DNA of 64,000 bases. Origin: Ziziphus jujuba. Lineage: Eukaryota > Streptophyta > Magnoliopsida > Rosales > Rhamnaceae. Location: the NCBI RefSeq assembly GCF_031755915.1, contig NC_083385.1, forward strand, positions 759,001 through 823,000. Direction: 5' to 3'. Below the pieces are notes generated by a model, which was not told where the DNA came from, did not search any database, and saw only the letters and a list, made by a program, of their open reading frames with translations. The translations under genes and the position numbers were made by a program. Below, piece after piece: positions 1 to 13,564 of this stretch; positions within the stretch are counted from its first letter, which is position 1, and every line of letters starts with the position of its first letter.

Positions 1-220
1 GTTAGTATTCTTTATCCTCACTCATGGTATGATAAATTTACCATCCTTTTAATTCTGCAATTGTTATAATTTGTTCGCAAAGACGAACTTTCTATTTCGC
101 TTATACAAGTTTCTAAATTAGCTGGATTTATTGTGTCTTAAAGGACATTGTACTTTTGTTGTAATGTCGTTTCTTCTAACTTCATATCCAATGTGCTTGC
201 ATTCTGATTGAACCAACCAG

Positions 221-1493
221 GGATCCTTCTGAGAATGCTGCTGGAGAAGACTTTGCCGCTTGCCTTAATATTGGTCGGTATCCTACTCTTTTAGTTTTTT
301 GTACACGTGCCTGCCTTTTTTTTTTTTCTTTTTTTTTTTTGTTGTGGTAATCGTGCTTCCTAATAATTTCTTTGTTTCCCCTTAGATAGGTTTATCTTAA
401 TTGTTAAAATTGGTCCTTGATGCTTCAGCAGTCATTTACATGGAATATAAGGTTTCTAGATGCATAGTTGATAGTTTATTCAGCTGACTCTTATAATTAA
501 CAATGAGTAAGCATCGTTATTTTGGTTTTATGCAGAGCTGTGAAGATGAAATTTTATTGAGGAAGGTTATTTATGATGCCATCATACTTTGTGAGTACCC
601 TTTTGTTAACCCTGAGAGAGCCATCCACCTGAATGTTGACCGCATGAGAAGTCTTGACATGACAAGATTGATTGTTACACATGAGGCCATGGAGTATCTT
701 AGGTATGAAATAATTAAAAAAAATGGTTGCATTACATTTAGAAGAGTAAAATAGACGTTTTAGCTGTTTTGACTTATGGGACAACTTATTGGAAATTTCA
801 TCATCTTGTAAAGGGAACATGGAGATCAGAGGAGATCTATCTCTTACGCAAATGCCTTCTCCAATTCACATTTACCTACACAGATTATTGAATGGTTCAA
901 AAAGGCGGAAACTGCAAGTAAATTGAGTAGATCTTCTCCTAAAGCTCTTATAAGTAAGTAGCTATTCTGACTTGCGTTATTGGTAGATCACTTGAAAAAA
1001 AAAAAAAAAAAAAGGACATCATATGGACAATGACTAATCATTCATCTAATGTCAATGTCATTCTCCAGAGTGGCTTTTTGACCTTGAGCATCAAGGGGTA
1101 AGAGTATTTGATGATAGTGACTTGAAGTATCGTGCCAAATCAATTTGTGATACATCCAAAACAGACTTTGAGCAACCAGCACATGAGTTGGAGAGCGAGA
1201 AATTGGGAGATGATCTTCTATTTTGGGTAGATAACAAGCGTGAGAAGGAAGATACAGATGAGGAGGTTGAAAAGGCAAACGAATCCATGAATGCTGCATT
1301 TATTGCTGCCTCCCACAACATGAAGCCAATGGACAAAGTGGGAAGAAAACGGAAAGAAGAGACAGGTGCTGAAATGAAAAAGAAAATAAAGTTGATCGAC
1401 TTAAATGGGAGTTTGCCACTGGTGACTTCTGATGACCATAGCAGCAGCGGAAGCGAGGTCGACAATCCACTCTCTGATGAGGATACTGAGTAG
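221..1493 (+). CDS. 3' exons of an unidentified nuclear-type protein gene (5' end outside window)
   Basis: Four exons join in frame: 221-277, 538-702, 832-953 and 1069-1493 (stop TAG). The first exon encodes DPSENAAGEDFAACLNIGR and must be preceded by exons upstream of the window. The middle part is hydrophobic/helical (CEDEILLRKVIYDAIILCEYP, then NVDRMRSLDMTRLIVTHEAMEYLR). The last exon ends in a charged low-complexity tail with a basic cluster (GRKRKEE, MKKKIKL) resembling a nuclear localisation signal, then an acidic serine-rich end (SDDHSSSGSEVD). I do not recognise the family and assign no function. The acceptors at 536-537 and 830-831 were chosen because the alternative AG a few bases earlier puts stops in frame. 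Exon limits are fairly secure, identity is not. Confidence 0.7.
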
Positions 1494-2354
1494 AAGGAAA
1501 CAGACGCTTATTCATAACAAATTATCATTTTTTTATAATTATTTTCTTTTATTTCTGTTGGCTTTGTCAATATTATTTAGTTTTTAATGACAACTTGTAT
1601 TAATGCAACGAGAGTTATTTTTATGAGGATGTCAGTATTCTGATTTAAACAAAAATTTAGTCCAAATATCGGTTCAAGAAAAAAAATACATATATGAAAA
1701 TATTGAAGGTTTCTTGTACCCAAGGAAACAATAGAACTATAAATTAAAAGTATTTTAATTGTAATTATATAATTTTATTTAGTAATGATTTGTTTCCGAT
1801 TTAATTTTCTTATTTTAATTAGCATACTATTTAATTACCAATCTCAAATAGTCAAATAAAATATTTCATTCTTTATTTGTTTCAATACAAATGTATTTTT
1901 AAATTTTTTATGGAATATACAAATACAAATAATCATTAAAAGTAAAAATCAGCCATCTACTTCCCCTAAAAAAACGTTATTATAATAATTATATCCAACA
2001 CTCTTTTTAAGAAAAAAAAGTAAAGCGACAAGGACGGGGTTCATCTCCATTATTGATTGCTCGTCACCATAAATAAAATCAGTCTCTTTTAGAATTTACA
2101 GAGAGCTCAAATATTTCGTTTATGACTGACTACAAATGAATGAATGCAGGCTCCTTCCTATATATATTATATTTATACATCCCTCTTAAAATTCTTTACC
2201 TTCTTTATCTACAACCCCTCCAACCCCTTCTAATCTTTGAAAAAATAATTAAAGAAATGATGATACACAAAAAAGAGAGAGAAAAAAAAAATTTTGATCC
2301 ACTTATGATTTCATAGAAGTTTATAGCAATTCCACTTTCTGCATATGTTCCTTC
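1494..2354. other. Intergenic, AT-rich, convergent gene ends
   Basis: This stretch lies between the 3' ends of two convergent genes. It is strongly AT-rich with homopolymer A/T runs and no plausible exon. Both genes should place their 3' untranslated regions and polyadenylation sites here. I see no repeat with clear ends. Confidence 0.5.
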
Positions 2355-5300
2355 TTAAACTTCAAGTGACACTCTTGTTTTGATGGGTTTGAGCTTCAAC
2401 CCCATGCTTTCTGGAGAGAGGAGCTCAGGGGAGATGCAAGATGGGCTGAGTGGGCTCCTTGGGCTGTCACTGAACTGGCACGGCCTATACAATCCATAAT
2501 TCATGAAGAAGTACTCAATTGGTATCAGCATTGCATGTGGTTGTTCCTCTGTGACCATTGATCCACAAGCATGGACCTGAAACAACCAACCAAACCCCGT
2601 CATCATATTCATACCTCTATTAAAACATCAAACACCACCACGTTTACCAATTCATTCACAGCAATCAACATACCTCTACTAACGCACAGTATCGCTCATC
2701 TAATTTTGAGGTCATATAGATAGCTTCAGAATGGAAAGGAGAGCTATCCCCAACAAATATAAGGGTGCGACATTTTAGCCTCTTCAATCCTTCACTGATG
2801 TCAGGTCTCCTGCGAGTTCACAAGATGAGTTTGAGCATACCAAAACCAAAAACCAGACCAGCAACTTAACACAATGTCTACCTATTAATTGTTCGAAGAA
2901 ACCGCAAAACATTTATGCTCTGCCTCTCTTCCAGCAACTGGAGAAACAAATGTATACCAAACAACAATTGTCCATTAAAATCCATTGTTTGCAAAAACGA
3001 GTGTGTCTTTATACGTGTTTATATCCACACACACACACACACACAAAAAAAAAAAAAAAAAGAGGCAGAGACAGAGAGATAAAAAAATCAGATTCCAACA
3101 AACATGCAGTTCAGTTTTAAAGGTAATTATGATTAGCTCAAGCACTGACTTTTCTGCATGCTTGAACTATATCCGACTCCTGAATTTCTGGACTACCACG
3201 AACCTCCTGATAAGAAATAACATACTCATTAGTAAACCTAGAGAAAGGAGGATGAATATTTAGCAATGAAAAAGGATATATCAAGACCTTGCTGAAGTAC
3301 CGCTGAAGCAAACAATCTTTTAGCAAACCACACATGCCATAGTAATATAGTAAATTAGACATCACCTGCATATAAGAAGTATCATCGTATTAAAATTTAT
3401 GAACATTTGTATGAAAGAATAACAACCAAGATTAGGAAGAAACCTTATTGTAAAACCATTCAGTCCAAGAGGGAGCTTTGCATAGAGGGGATACAAGTAT
3501 CAAGCCAAGAACACGTTCCCTATATTTCATCTGCAATATGAACATGTTAATCAATAAACTGCTTAGAAGTCACTTTAGAACATGGATTTAACTAATCAAA
3601 CGTTAACCTACAGCAAAAAGGGTAAGGATATAGGCACCCGCTGTTACCCCCATGCACATAACTGCACCAAGCCTGAAGAAGAAGATACCCATTCAATCAG
3701 AAAGAAATTTATAGGTATACAGTATACTGACCATGAAAATGTCGACAAAAGATGATTAGCTCAAAATGGAAAAGTAAGAAATAAAAAATTCCCCGCCCAC
3801 ATCTTGTTTCAGTAACAAACAGAAGTCACAAGCAAAATAAGAATTATCACCTTTTTATTGACAAAATCATCAACAAAAAGAATTCAAAACTATTGAAAAG
3901 CAAAAATAGAACATAATATCAATTACCCAAAGAAGTCAAGAACCTCATTGATCTGGTCTGCTAAGTCATCAACAGAAGGCACAGGATCATCGGAACAAAT
4001 TGAAGCAGCTCCCAACTGCAAGAACTCTTGTGGAAGTGCCAAAGGAGGAACTATGTTATTACCAATATTCAGGCATGCAACATGTTCATTCAATTGAAAC
4101 ACCCTTGTAATAAGGTAGCCAAGTCAGATAAGTGTACTCAAAACAAATTACAGACCTCATGGCCAGGAGGGCTGATATGGTATATGCAGAAATTGTGGAG
4201 CAGCAAAGAAGCTGCTTCTGGACAAAAAAATAATCCCTGAAAACATGACATATCTGCAAGATAGAACAATTAGAAACAAAAATTTTTGTAAGATTGCCAG
4301 AAAAGATTAGAAATAAATTAAAATCACATAAACATATTAGTGAACTTATCAAGGCCAAGGAGATTAAGCATTCACACTCACGGTTTAGAGCTAAATCAGG
4401 ATAAGTAATAAGTGCTGGCTTGTCTTGGTCTCCATAGACGATAACAGAGACAGAACCACAGCCAGTTGGAATTAGATGTTCCTGAGGAATGGCAACTTTG
4501 GATGAGCAATAGAAGAAGAACAAAAGAAAAGTATGCACAAAAACTAACATGTACGTCTAATGCCCAATTTATTATCAAACGAATACATTTTAAAATTGCT
4601 CCTTTTCTGAAAAGCACATTTTGATTCTTCTGTATTAGGATAATTTGTTCACGATCCTAGTCTTTGATTATGAAAGACTCGCTAGAATATACTTAATTAG
4701 ATAAATCTATATAGCCTCCAAAATCTTATCTAGATTTATTGCTTTGGCGCTTCCCATGCACACTTAGCCAAGCAACTAAAATGAATTGGGTATCACATGT
4801 TAATATAAATTTCAGAAAAGAAAGAATAATAAAATTAATTCTGAAGTTTGAAATTAATTTTCAATTTCCAAACTTTTACGAAAAGAGAGAAAAAGGAAAA
4901 AGAGACAGAGTTATAACATGAAAAGAAGCATGGAATCTCATATAGTTACAGAAGACATTGACATTATACTGATCAGATGACCAACAGAAACAATAAAGTA
5001 AACGATAAGATTGAATAACAGGTAGTCCGTGCAATATAACAAAAAGATAAGAAAATAAATGAAGAAAGGTATAACTTCAACTTTCTCCGTGGACAGTAGT
5101 GAAACTCTAAATAGATCCATTGAAGGATCCAATTTATTGCCTGCTTACAAGACTAACACACAAAGGAAAGAATCAGAGAAGAAGCAAGAAAAAAAAGAAA
5201 AAACCTTTCAGCACGAAAGCAACAAAGTGAACGAAAGCAAACCTAGCGTCTCCGTGTATCAATCCAAACCAAATATCAAAAAGACTAAATAAAGGATCTA

Positions 5301-6029
5301 AATATTACACTTAATACTACTAAGCCGAGACGATGAAACTTTTGCATTCAAACTCTCCAGGGAAAAAAAAAAAAAAAAAAAATCCATAGAAGGAGATTGT
5401 AAGAATAATGATATAAGCGAGAGTAGGAGCCCTTAAAGTCAAAGGAAAGCTAGGCTTTCTACACAATGCTAACAAATGGAGAAAGAGGCACACTGGCGAA
5501 TAAGGCACCTATAGATCTATCGTTACCACTTCCGAATCTCTAGTATCCCAAACGTAAAAGTTGACAAAACCCAAATCAAGAAACATTAAAAAACGTGGAT
5601 GGTTCTTGAATTTTTTTCCTTTTTTTTTTTTTTTAAATTTCCAGAGTAGGGAAATTCCCAACCCGCGACCCACCAAAACGGTTATTCCATAGTCCCCAAT
5701 AACAACAACAAAAAGAAGGGAGACATAAAAAATGAGTCTTTCAAATTTCATTTCCTTTATATTACCAGAAACAAAACGAAGCATAATAAACAATCAAGAG
5801 AGAAATTAGAGACCTACAAAGCAAAATCTAAATACTCTGCAACTTTCAAAATCAATTATCGGAGCCAACACAACAGAAGAGCTTCAAAATGATTACTTTC
5901 AAAGCCCCCACTTCGCAAACCGAAACCATAACAAAAAAATAATAATAATAATAATAATAATAATCCAACCTTTCCACCAAGATAGATCTTTTCCACGTCG
6001 ATGGAAACGGAATCGCTAGACTCTGCCAT
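2355..6029 (-). CDS. NDL1: NDL-type (N-MYC downregulated-like, NDRG family) protein
   Basis: Eleven exons read on the minus strand: 5970-6029, 4382-4481, 4156-4253, 3927-4015, 3612-3672, 3444-3530, 3288-3365, 3150-3206, 2882-2937, 2674-2809 and 2355-2576. They sum to 1044 nt (347 aa), the usual NDRG length. The start reads [20 protein letters not shown]. The alpha/beta-hydrolase core follows ([20 protein letters not shown], then PPGHE, then [13 protein letters not shown] where an active hydrolase would have its nucleophile elbow). The C-terminus reads [20 protein letters not shown] and ends in SLEV. NDRG proteins keep the hydrolase fold but lack the catalytic triad. Arabidopsis NDL proteins bind the G-protein beta subunit and influence auxin transport. 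The family is certain from close similarity; the choice between NDL1 and NDL2/3 is not resolved. Confidence 0.9.
5937..5964. repeat. (AAT)n microsatellite in NDL intron 1
   Basis: About nine AAT units sit a few bases inside the donor of the first NDL intron, right beside the exon border. Confidence 0.85.
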
Positions 6030-6164
6030 GGCCGTAGCTCTCTATGTCCCTGAAGCCCCCAACACAAAAGCGGCTTCGTCGCTCTCTCTCTCTCTCTCTA
6101 GAACTCTCTCTGTTTCTGTATCTTTCTCTCTCCACTAAATTTGTAGGCCTTTTGGTTTCGGTGG

Positions 6165-6172
6165 CTTATATA
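6165..6172 (-). promoter_or_regulatory. TATA box and CT-rich leader of the NDL gene
   Basis: On the minus strand TATATAAG lies about 135 bp upstream of the NDL start codon. Between them (about 6078-6145) is a run of CT/GA repeats, typical of plant 5' leaders. The distance and the leader composition fit a core promoter; no transcript evidence is available. Confidence 0.5.
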
Positions 6173-6179
6173 CGAAGCG

Positions 6180-8152
6180 AATCTCTCTCCCTCTCTCCAA
6201 ACCGAAAGGGAAAACCTGGTTTTTCAAAAAAATATAAATAACCAGCGGTTAACCACCACCGACGCTATCACACACATCCGTACCAACTATTACCCCCAAA
6301 GGTCAAAATATTTTTTAACCGCGGTCAAATCCCGCCAACTGCATGATACGACGCCGCTTGCAGAGCCAGATGTTAGCTTCTGGTGACTTGTTTGAGAGTG
6401 TGGATTTGTCTTTTTGACTGGTGAGAATGGTGAGTGGCACTGGCATGGCCCTTTAATCATTTGGGTTTGACTAAAAGTGTATTTTGGTGTCTTAGTGATG
6501 TGTACGTCTGTCATTGGATGCTCTTCTTGCGGGTCCCATCGACCCAAGTGGGCCATTGTCTTTTTGTCCATTTATTTATAGAGAGATTGAATTGACGTGT
6601 ATTTTTTGGGGGCCTTAGAAGTAACAAAAAATTGTGTGGGTTGCTTGCCTTTCATTTGACTCAAATCATTAATCATATGCCTTCTTAATCATGCTCTTTC
6701 TTTTGGAAACCCTTTTTGTGTTCTCTCTCTCACATTTTTGTTGTTCTTGTTGTGGGGTTTTATATAAAAGAATGAAAAGAAAGAACTTGTGATGCATTTT
6801 GAGTCTCCCTTCCACATCTTAACCAAACCCAAGGAATGATACGATTAATCAAAAGGTTTAAAATTTTTCATTTTTATGTCGATTGAAATTGAATTTTCAT
6901 TATTGTAGTGGATTAAATATTTATTAATTTAATTTACAACCAAACTGCTACTACTATATTCATAAGTAACACAGTAGATGATTATAAAATTCCTCCAAAG
7001 AATACTTTGATTGCAATCAAAATTCATGAAAATGACTATTTAATTATTTTCTTTAAAATAGGTTGAAACATCTCATCATAAATGGAGATCAATCAACTTT
7101 ATTAATGCAGTCCTTTTTGATACAACATTAAAATAAAAAAAATAAAAAAAATAAAAACACATGCCCTACTCTAGATGCTAGATGCATTGCATTAAAATAG
7201 AATTAAGACCCATTTTAAATAAGACCTACTTTAAAAACGACATCAAACCCATTGATGATGAAAATGATGATGGTGATGATGATAAGCACTTTATGTATTC
7301 ATCCAGCTAATAATGGCTAATGTTGTTTTGCCACTTAAGTGTATACGTCATAAAAATGAATTGGAAATTCATTAAACTAATAGGACAAGTTACATATGAT
7401 ATAGAGATAGTTGAAGGTGTTTTGGCCTGCCCTTTACAGTTTTTAAGTTACAAATGCCAACGACTAGATTCCAATGACTTAATTTAATGGTACTACCAAA
7501 CCTTCCTATCTTTTTGTTCATTTATTTTAGGCAAAAATATAGCGGTGGTAGGTGGTGGGGAGGGACTGAAAATCGAATCAAATGCGTTGAAAACTGAAGT
7601 TCGCTTGTGTGAGAACTCATATCATCATAATCATATAGCAATTACATGCTTCAGCTAAACCTATATATCCAGCATTTACCTTATTATAGCAATATAAAAC
7701 ATTAGAGTTTTGAGTTTTACCGTTTATTTATTTGAATAATTATATTATAATAATTCAACCCCACAACTTATCCTAACAAAAATTCATTCTTTTTCTTTTT
7801 TCTTTTTTGTTTTTTTGGTAATAAATATTCATCCTTCTTTCCTTTGTTCCTTTCAAACCAAAATTTTCATATTTCAAAAATGGTCAAAACTTATACTACC
7901 GTGTTTCAATGGGTTATAATCTAATTTTCGTCCAAAAAAATAAAATAAAAATTGGCATTTGAGGTTTTTACCTTCCACTTATGCGTGCATGATGGAGGAG
8001 CAAAGCTGACGTGTCTGCCGCGGTCAAGTCGTCAAACACTTATTCCGGGATTGAAATCCATACGCAAAGGGATGCTGCATTCTGTCTCGGTCTCAGATAC
8101 TGCTTTCTGGGGTGGGTCTCGGCCTCCGCGAAACCGACATCGGCGATCATAA
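6180..8152. other. Intergenic region between divergent NDL and phosphatase genes
   Basis: The two genes diverge, so both promoters lie here. The sequence is AT-rich, with a GAT-rich short repeat near 7253-7283 and several A or T runs. No ORF has recognisable protein similarity and no element with defined ends was found. Confidence 0.45.
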
Positions 8153-9883
8153 ATGGCGGGAATAGTGGTGATATTTGACTTCGACCGGACGATTATCGAC
8201 GGCGACAGCGATAAATGGGTGGTCACAGAGATGGGTCTCACCCAGCTGTTCAGCGACCTTCGCTCTACTGTGCCTTGGAACTCACTCATGGTTTCTTTCT
8301 GTTCTGTTTTTCATCTTGTTGTTTTTCCCATTTGTTAATTCTTATAATATTGATTGCAATGGTGTCCCTTTTATGATTTATTTCTCGAACCAAAAAAAAA
8401 GTTCCCAATTTCAATTTCCATTCTTTCCATGGGAAGTAAAAGATTATAGAATCTAAAGTTACAGATTCTGGATTGGAAAGAATAGATTTTGATTTTGATT
8501 CTGAATGTAGAGCTTGACTGCGTGAGTTAGAGAATGTCTGGTTGTTGCTTATTGGTGGCTTGTTTGTTAATGAATAGTGCAATTGTTAAACCCTTATTAG
8601 GATAGAATGATGATGGAGCTCCACTCCCAAGGGAAAACATCCTCAGACATTGCTGGGTGCTTGAAAAGGGCTTTTATACATCCACAAATCATTTCAGCTA
8701 TTAAAGCAGCCCATGCGTTTGGGTATAAATTTTTTGGGCTCTCTTAGTTTGTGGTCATTTGCTCATTGCTTGTCTTGTTGATTTGGTGAACTGCTGAGTA
8801 CTGACCAAAGGTCTGTTTGTTTATGGCATAAATTTGGCCATTTCAGATGTGACCTCAGGATAATTAGTGATGCAAATCAGTTTTTTATTGAGACGATCTT
8901 GGAACAGCATGGTGTTTTGGGATGCTTCTCACATATCTGCACAAACCCAAGCTTTGTAGATGGACGAGGGAGGATTAGGATCTTGCCTTATCATGATTTG
9001 AGTTTGCCTTCTCACGGCTGCAATTTATGCCCTTCAAATTTGTGCAAGGTATATTTATCTTCTCTTATGCCCAGATTTTTAAATTATACACTATTTTATT
9101 ATTATACAATCGTACCGTATGTTTATCTCTAGCCATATTTGTATCATTATTTCTTTCCATTTTTTTGAGTGTCAAGTATTCCATTTGGTTAGATTTGAAG
9201 CTTCTTGTTAGATAGAAGAAAAACTCATTGATATCCGTTCACTCAAAAGCTAGAGAATTTCATGGGGAGGGATCGATTTTGTAAGCAATTGCAGAAAACA
9301 TAAGTTTCTAAGATATTGTCAATTAAAAGGTTCACTATTAAGTTTGAAGTTTATTAACTTAGCATGGCACAACAGAATACTTCTTCAACCTGAAGTCCTG
9401 TTTCCAAATTTGTAGTTGTAGTTTGGGAAACTGCTAAAAGAAAAACGGAAATTTTATTTCTCCTCCCAACTCAGTATCTTTCTTCAATGTAAAAGTGATG
9501 TTGTTGTAAATTGTAATTATGGTTTTGACCATATATAGGGTCTGGTGATTGACCAAATCCAAGCTTGTGCTTCTGAAAGTGGGACTGGGAGAAGAATTAT
9601 CTACCTGGGAGATGGGAATGGTGATTTCTGCCCAACTCTGAGGCTTGAAAAGGGAGACTATATCATGCCAAGGAAGAATTTCCCTCTATGGAATCGCATT
9701 CACGGCAACCGAAGACTTATCAAGGCTGAAATCCATGAATGGAGCAATGGTGAGGAGCTTGAGAAGGTTCTTCATCACCTCATTAACACAATATCTACTG
9801 AAGAAGTCAGTTGCAGCAGCTCCGGTCAGCTTCAGACGGGGTCCCAAGAAGCAGCACCTCAATCTCTCCTTGTTCCCTACTAA
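8153..9883 (+). CDS. HAD-superfamily phosphatase, thiamine phosphate phosphatase-like (PHOSPHO/PS2 family)
   Basis: Four exons, 8153-8290, 8601-8722, 8847-9048 and 9539-9883, sum to 807 nt (268 aa). HAD motif I is at residues 7-13 (VIFDFDRT, with DFDRT supplying the nucleophile Asp and the acid/base Asp). Motif II lies in CDLRIISDANQFF, and motif III in IIYLGDGNGDFCPTL, which carries the Mg-binding acidic pair. A cysteine pair near CNLCPSNLCKG is typical of this subfamily. The closest relative I know is Arabidopsis At4g29530, annotated as thiamine phosphate phosphatase-like. Its relatives PS2/PPsPase1 act on pyrophosphate and phosphocholine-like substrates, so the substrate here stays open. 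No targeting peptide is visible, so a cytosolic location is likely. Confidence 0.88.
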
Positions 9884-11305
9884 GCACTTGCAAAGCCATT
9901 ACCAAAAAGGAAAAAAAAAAAAAAAAAAAAAAAGGCACTGGCAAAGCAAACCAATAAAAACAATCCCGTGATTTAGGATTTGATTATGAAATATGAATCA
10001 TCACAACTAGTATGAATTGAACTAGTTTTTATTTCTACATTGTTTTAGTGAGTTTGGATACATTTTTCTAGGAAGACTAACATGATGCTATCCGGATTAT
10101 AAATATATATATATATATATATACACGAATAGATTTTCTGATGAGGAGATTTTTGGAAAAATCTCATATAAAGCTTTATATATATATATATATATATATT
10201 ACTTTCAAATCATGTGTTGTTTCAACATTACCTTAAAGAGAAAGGCGTTATTTCCATTATTAAGTCATGCCCGTTCTTCTAATCAATTACCTGATCTGCA
10301 TATTATTATTCCATGGTCATGTGGTGGTTGCTCTCTGTTAGGGAAATAAACATTAATTGATCGAGTTATTTCTTTATAATTTCTTTTTTATCATCTTATT
10401 TTATCCGAATGAGGATGACACTCAAATCTTTGTTGAATTTTACGGGTATTACCATGAAAACAAGATCAACAAATGATGTATATAATACATTACTTAATTG
10501 GCCATAATCATCTCTATGGTACTTTTCAATATAGTTATTATTTTGATAGCCATGTTTTTTTTTTTTTTTTTTTTCCAAATTATGGCCAATTGATAAAAAA
10601 TTTAGATGTGACAACCATTTTTATGAGTCAACGCACTTATGTTTATATGATTATTGCAAAGGCCTAGAGTTGCTGACTAATAAGAGTATGGACATGTGGA
10701 TTTCCATCTATTTCAATCTCCAGTATTAAAAATAAATTAAAATCTTGTTAGACCAAAACTGGTGACCAATCTTTCAAATTTGGACAGCGACAATGTCCAG
10801 TAACTGGCGGATGGAGGAGTGGTCAAAAAATTACAACCCGTTCCCAGTTTACTATTGCCTTGACGCATGTGCTGTAATTATACCTTTTTGTCTAATGTGA
10901 GTGTCGGACAAAGTTGATGGCTCCGATTGTGTGTTGTAGTGAATAAAATAGAATTGGAAGTAGCAGCACAAAATCTCAACAGCCAATAATGATTTTTCTT
11001 ACGCGAAAGAAAAAGGACGATGAGAAGACAGAGAAGGGACAGCTCTGACTTGTCAGCTGTCCCAAACATATAAAATCCACAACTTTGAATTATTCCTTCT
11101 CTCGGAAACGTTTCGATTCTTCTTTCCCCAAATTCTGTTCTCCAACTTCCTAACTGATAATTTACGGAAAACATAAACTAGATCAGTTCTTATTTTTCTG
11201 GGTAGATACTTTCCAACTGATTCTTGTACACGAGCAACTCTTTCTATCTCTCTCTCTCTCTCTCTCTCGCCCCTTTTCTACTCTAAAGTCTCCCTTCGCA
11301 TTTCA
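9884..11305. other. Intergenic region with AT microsatellites and a short inverted repeat
   Basis: It contains two (TA)n tracts (about 10100-10122 and 10178-10199). A perfect 13-bp inverted repeat AATTGGCCATAAT pairs 10496-10508 with 10579-10591, around a T-rich spacer. No coding sequence was recognised. The last 300 bp hold the carrier promoter. Confidence 0.5.
11069..11075 (+). promoter_or_regulatory. Possible TATA box of the mitochondrial carrier gene
   Basis: TATAAAA lies about 235 bp upstream of the start codon. A (CT)n tract follows near 11249-11270, which would fall in the leader. Position and composition are plausible only; no transcription start is known. Confidence 0.35.
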
Positions 11306-12756
11306 ATGGCGAAAAAGAGAGAGGAAAGAGAGATGGGCATGTTCTTGGATGGGGTAATAGAGGCCATGCCGTTGTTTGCCAAGGAGCTGGTGGCCGGTGG
11401 TGTGGCTGGTGGGTTCGCAAAGACAGTCGTTGCACCCCTCGAGCGCGTTAAGATTTTGTTTCAGGTAAAAAGGATAGACCATGATTCTCTCTTAGCATTC
11501 ACCTCAATACTGATTCTTGGTTTTGTTTTCTGCCATGCTTGGATTGCTCAATATATTTTTGACTTGTTGTGTTTCTTGATCTTTTCGATTTCTTTAATGG
11601 GTATTTTTGGGAAACTGATTCTGATTTGGAATGACTGTTTGCGGGTTGAGGTCTAATTGAGACTGGGATGGCTCTGGAAATTATGTTTGCTGGGTTTGTT
11701 TGTTTGTTTGTTTTAAGCACTTTTGTGACTACTTCTATTATTTGCTTTTAAGTTGGCTGCTTCGCACTGCCATTGGAAACGAAATTGTATGTTGGGTTGT
11801 ATCTACCACTACCACTAAGTAGAGGGTTCATAAAGACAACTTATTATGCTCACTTTTCAGACCAGAAGAGCAGAATTTCACAGCATAGGGCTGCTTGGAT
11901 CGTTTAAAAAAATTGCTAAGACTGAAGGGCCTATAGGCTTCTACAGGTGGATCATTGAGTCAAAACCATTCTTTATGAATCTTGGTTTCCGAATTTCGGT
12001 CAATTATATATAATTTTTTGGGGCTTGGTGTACAGAGGAAATGGAGCTAGTGTTGCAAGAATTGTGCCCTATGCGGCTCTGCATTACATGGCCTATGAAC
12101 AATACCGTAGATGGATTATCCTGACCTTTCCTGATGTGTGGAGGGGTCCTGTACTTGATCTTGTGGCTGGGTCTTTTGCTGGAGGAACTGCCGTGCTTTT
12201 CACTTATCCTCTTGATTTAGTTCGGACTAAGCTGGCTTATCAGGTAAATAATAGGGAAAAAAAAGTGTTAATCTGTTAATCCATTCATTCTCTTTACCTT
12301 AATTCTAAAGAACATTTATAAGCTGGAGATGTATGTCTAGATGATTCGTCTTCACTCTCTAGCTTGACTGACATTTGTATGAGTTTTACTTTTTCATGTT
12401 TCATTCTCTTAAAGTATTATCATATAGTTTTAGAGTAGTTGATGCCAATATGACCAAACTACTAAAAGCTTGAGTCATCAATAAACAAGAACAACAAATG
12501 GAAATTATAAAAAGAATGTTAAATGTTGTGGATTCTGTTGCTCTTTATGCTTCCATGAGGATGTGGATTGAGATGCATTGGTTACTACAGGTGGTTGGTT
12601 CTACAAAATTGAATGTTCAAGGCTTAATGAATAATGAACAAGTTTATAAGGGAATTCGTGATTGTTTCTCAAAAACTTACAAAGAGGCTGGGCTCAGAGG
12701 TCTCTACCGTGGTGTAGGTATGAACTTCAAAGCTGCTGCTTTATCATAACTACTAT

Positions 12757-12840
<84 letters not shown>

Positions 12841-13089
12841 CTGACAACCTTGGGAATATTTGCTATCTAAAACATGGGCATTATTTTCAGCTCCTTCCCT
12901 CTATGGAATCTTCCCATATTCTGGTTTGAAGTTTTACTTCTACGAGGAGATGAAACGCCATGTCCCTCAGGAGCACAAGAAAAATATTATGGTGAAACTT
13001 GTTTGTGGATCTGTTGCTGGTTTACTGGGTCAGACCTTTACATACCCTCTTGATGTTGTCAGGCGGCAAATGCAGGTAATTTACTTTCA

Positions 13090-13121
<32 letters not shown>

Positions 13122-13564
13122 GGGTAAACATGCAGGTGATCAACTTGAAGGGTCCTCAAACTATTTTTTTTGAATGTTGGATATTGTGAACAATAATGAT
13201 AGCCATGTTAATAGGTTGAAAGACTCTTGGCATCAAACAGTGCAGAAGTGAAAGGAACAATGGAAACCCTTGTTAATATTGCTCAAAAGCAGGGATGGAA
13301 ACAATTATTTTCAGGCCTTAGCATCAATTATTTGAAGGTGATAAAACCAAACATCTTGTTTATGGCACATATCTTAGACCTTTCCTCCATTGTTGGTAAA
13401 TCCAATATTGTAATGTCTTAATTCAGGTTGTACCATCTGTGGCAATCGGCTTCACAGTTTATGATGTCATGAAGGCATGCCTGAGAGTTCCATCCAGGGA
13501 CGAAGCTGTGATAGAAGTGGTGGCCACCAAAAGAAATACTCAACCATCTTCCCTTCAGTCATAA
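11306..13564 (+). CDS. Mitochondrial carrier family protein, CoA transporter type
   Basis: Seven exons, 11306-11464, 11861-11946, 12036-12243, 12591-12717, 12891-13075, 13215-13337 and 13427-13564, sum to 1026 nt (341 aa). All three carrier signatures are present: [11 protein letters not shown] after [23 protein letters not shown] after [13 protein letters not shown], and [11 protein letters not shown] after [12 protein letters not shown]. This gives the expected six transmembrane helices in the inner mitochondrial membrane. The sequence closely follows the plant CoA carriers CoAc1/CoAc2 (At1g14560, At4g26180), which bring coenzyme A into the matrix. The second exon starts [15 protein letters not shown] and the C-terminal tail is short and hydrophilic. 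The intron at 12718-12890 holds a long GT/GA microsatellite. The family is certain and the CoA substrate is inferred from similarity. Confidence 0.92.
12759..12837. repeat. Compound (GT)n(GA)n microsatellite in a carrier intron
   Basis: About 14 GT units run straight into about 25 GA units, entirely inside intron 4 of the carrier gene. It is likely length-polymorphic. Confidence 0.95.

Noticed and set aside
11306..11656. A 116-aa ORF from the carrier start codon
   Set aside because: It reads through intron 1; the spliced form matches the carrier family along its whole length.
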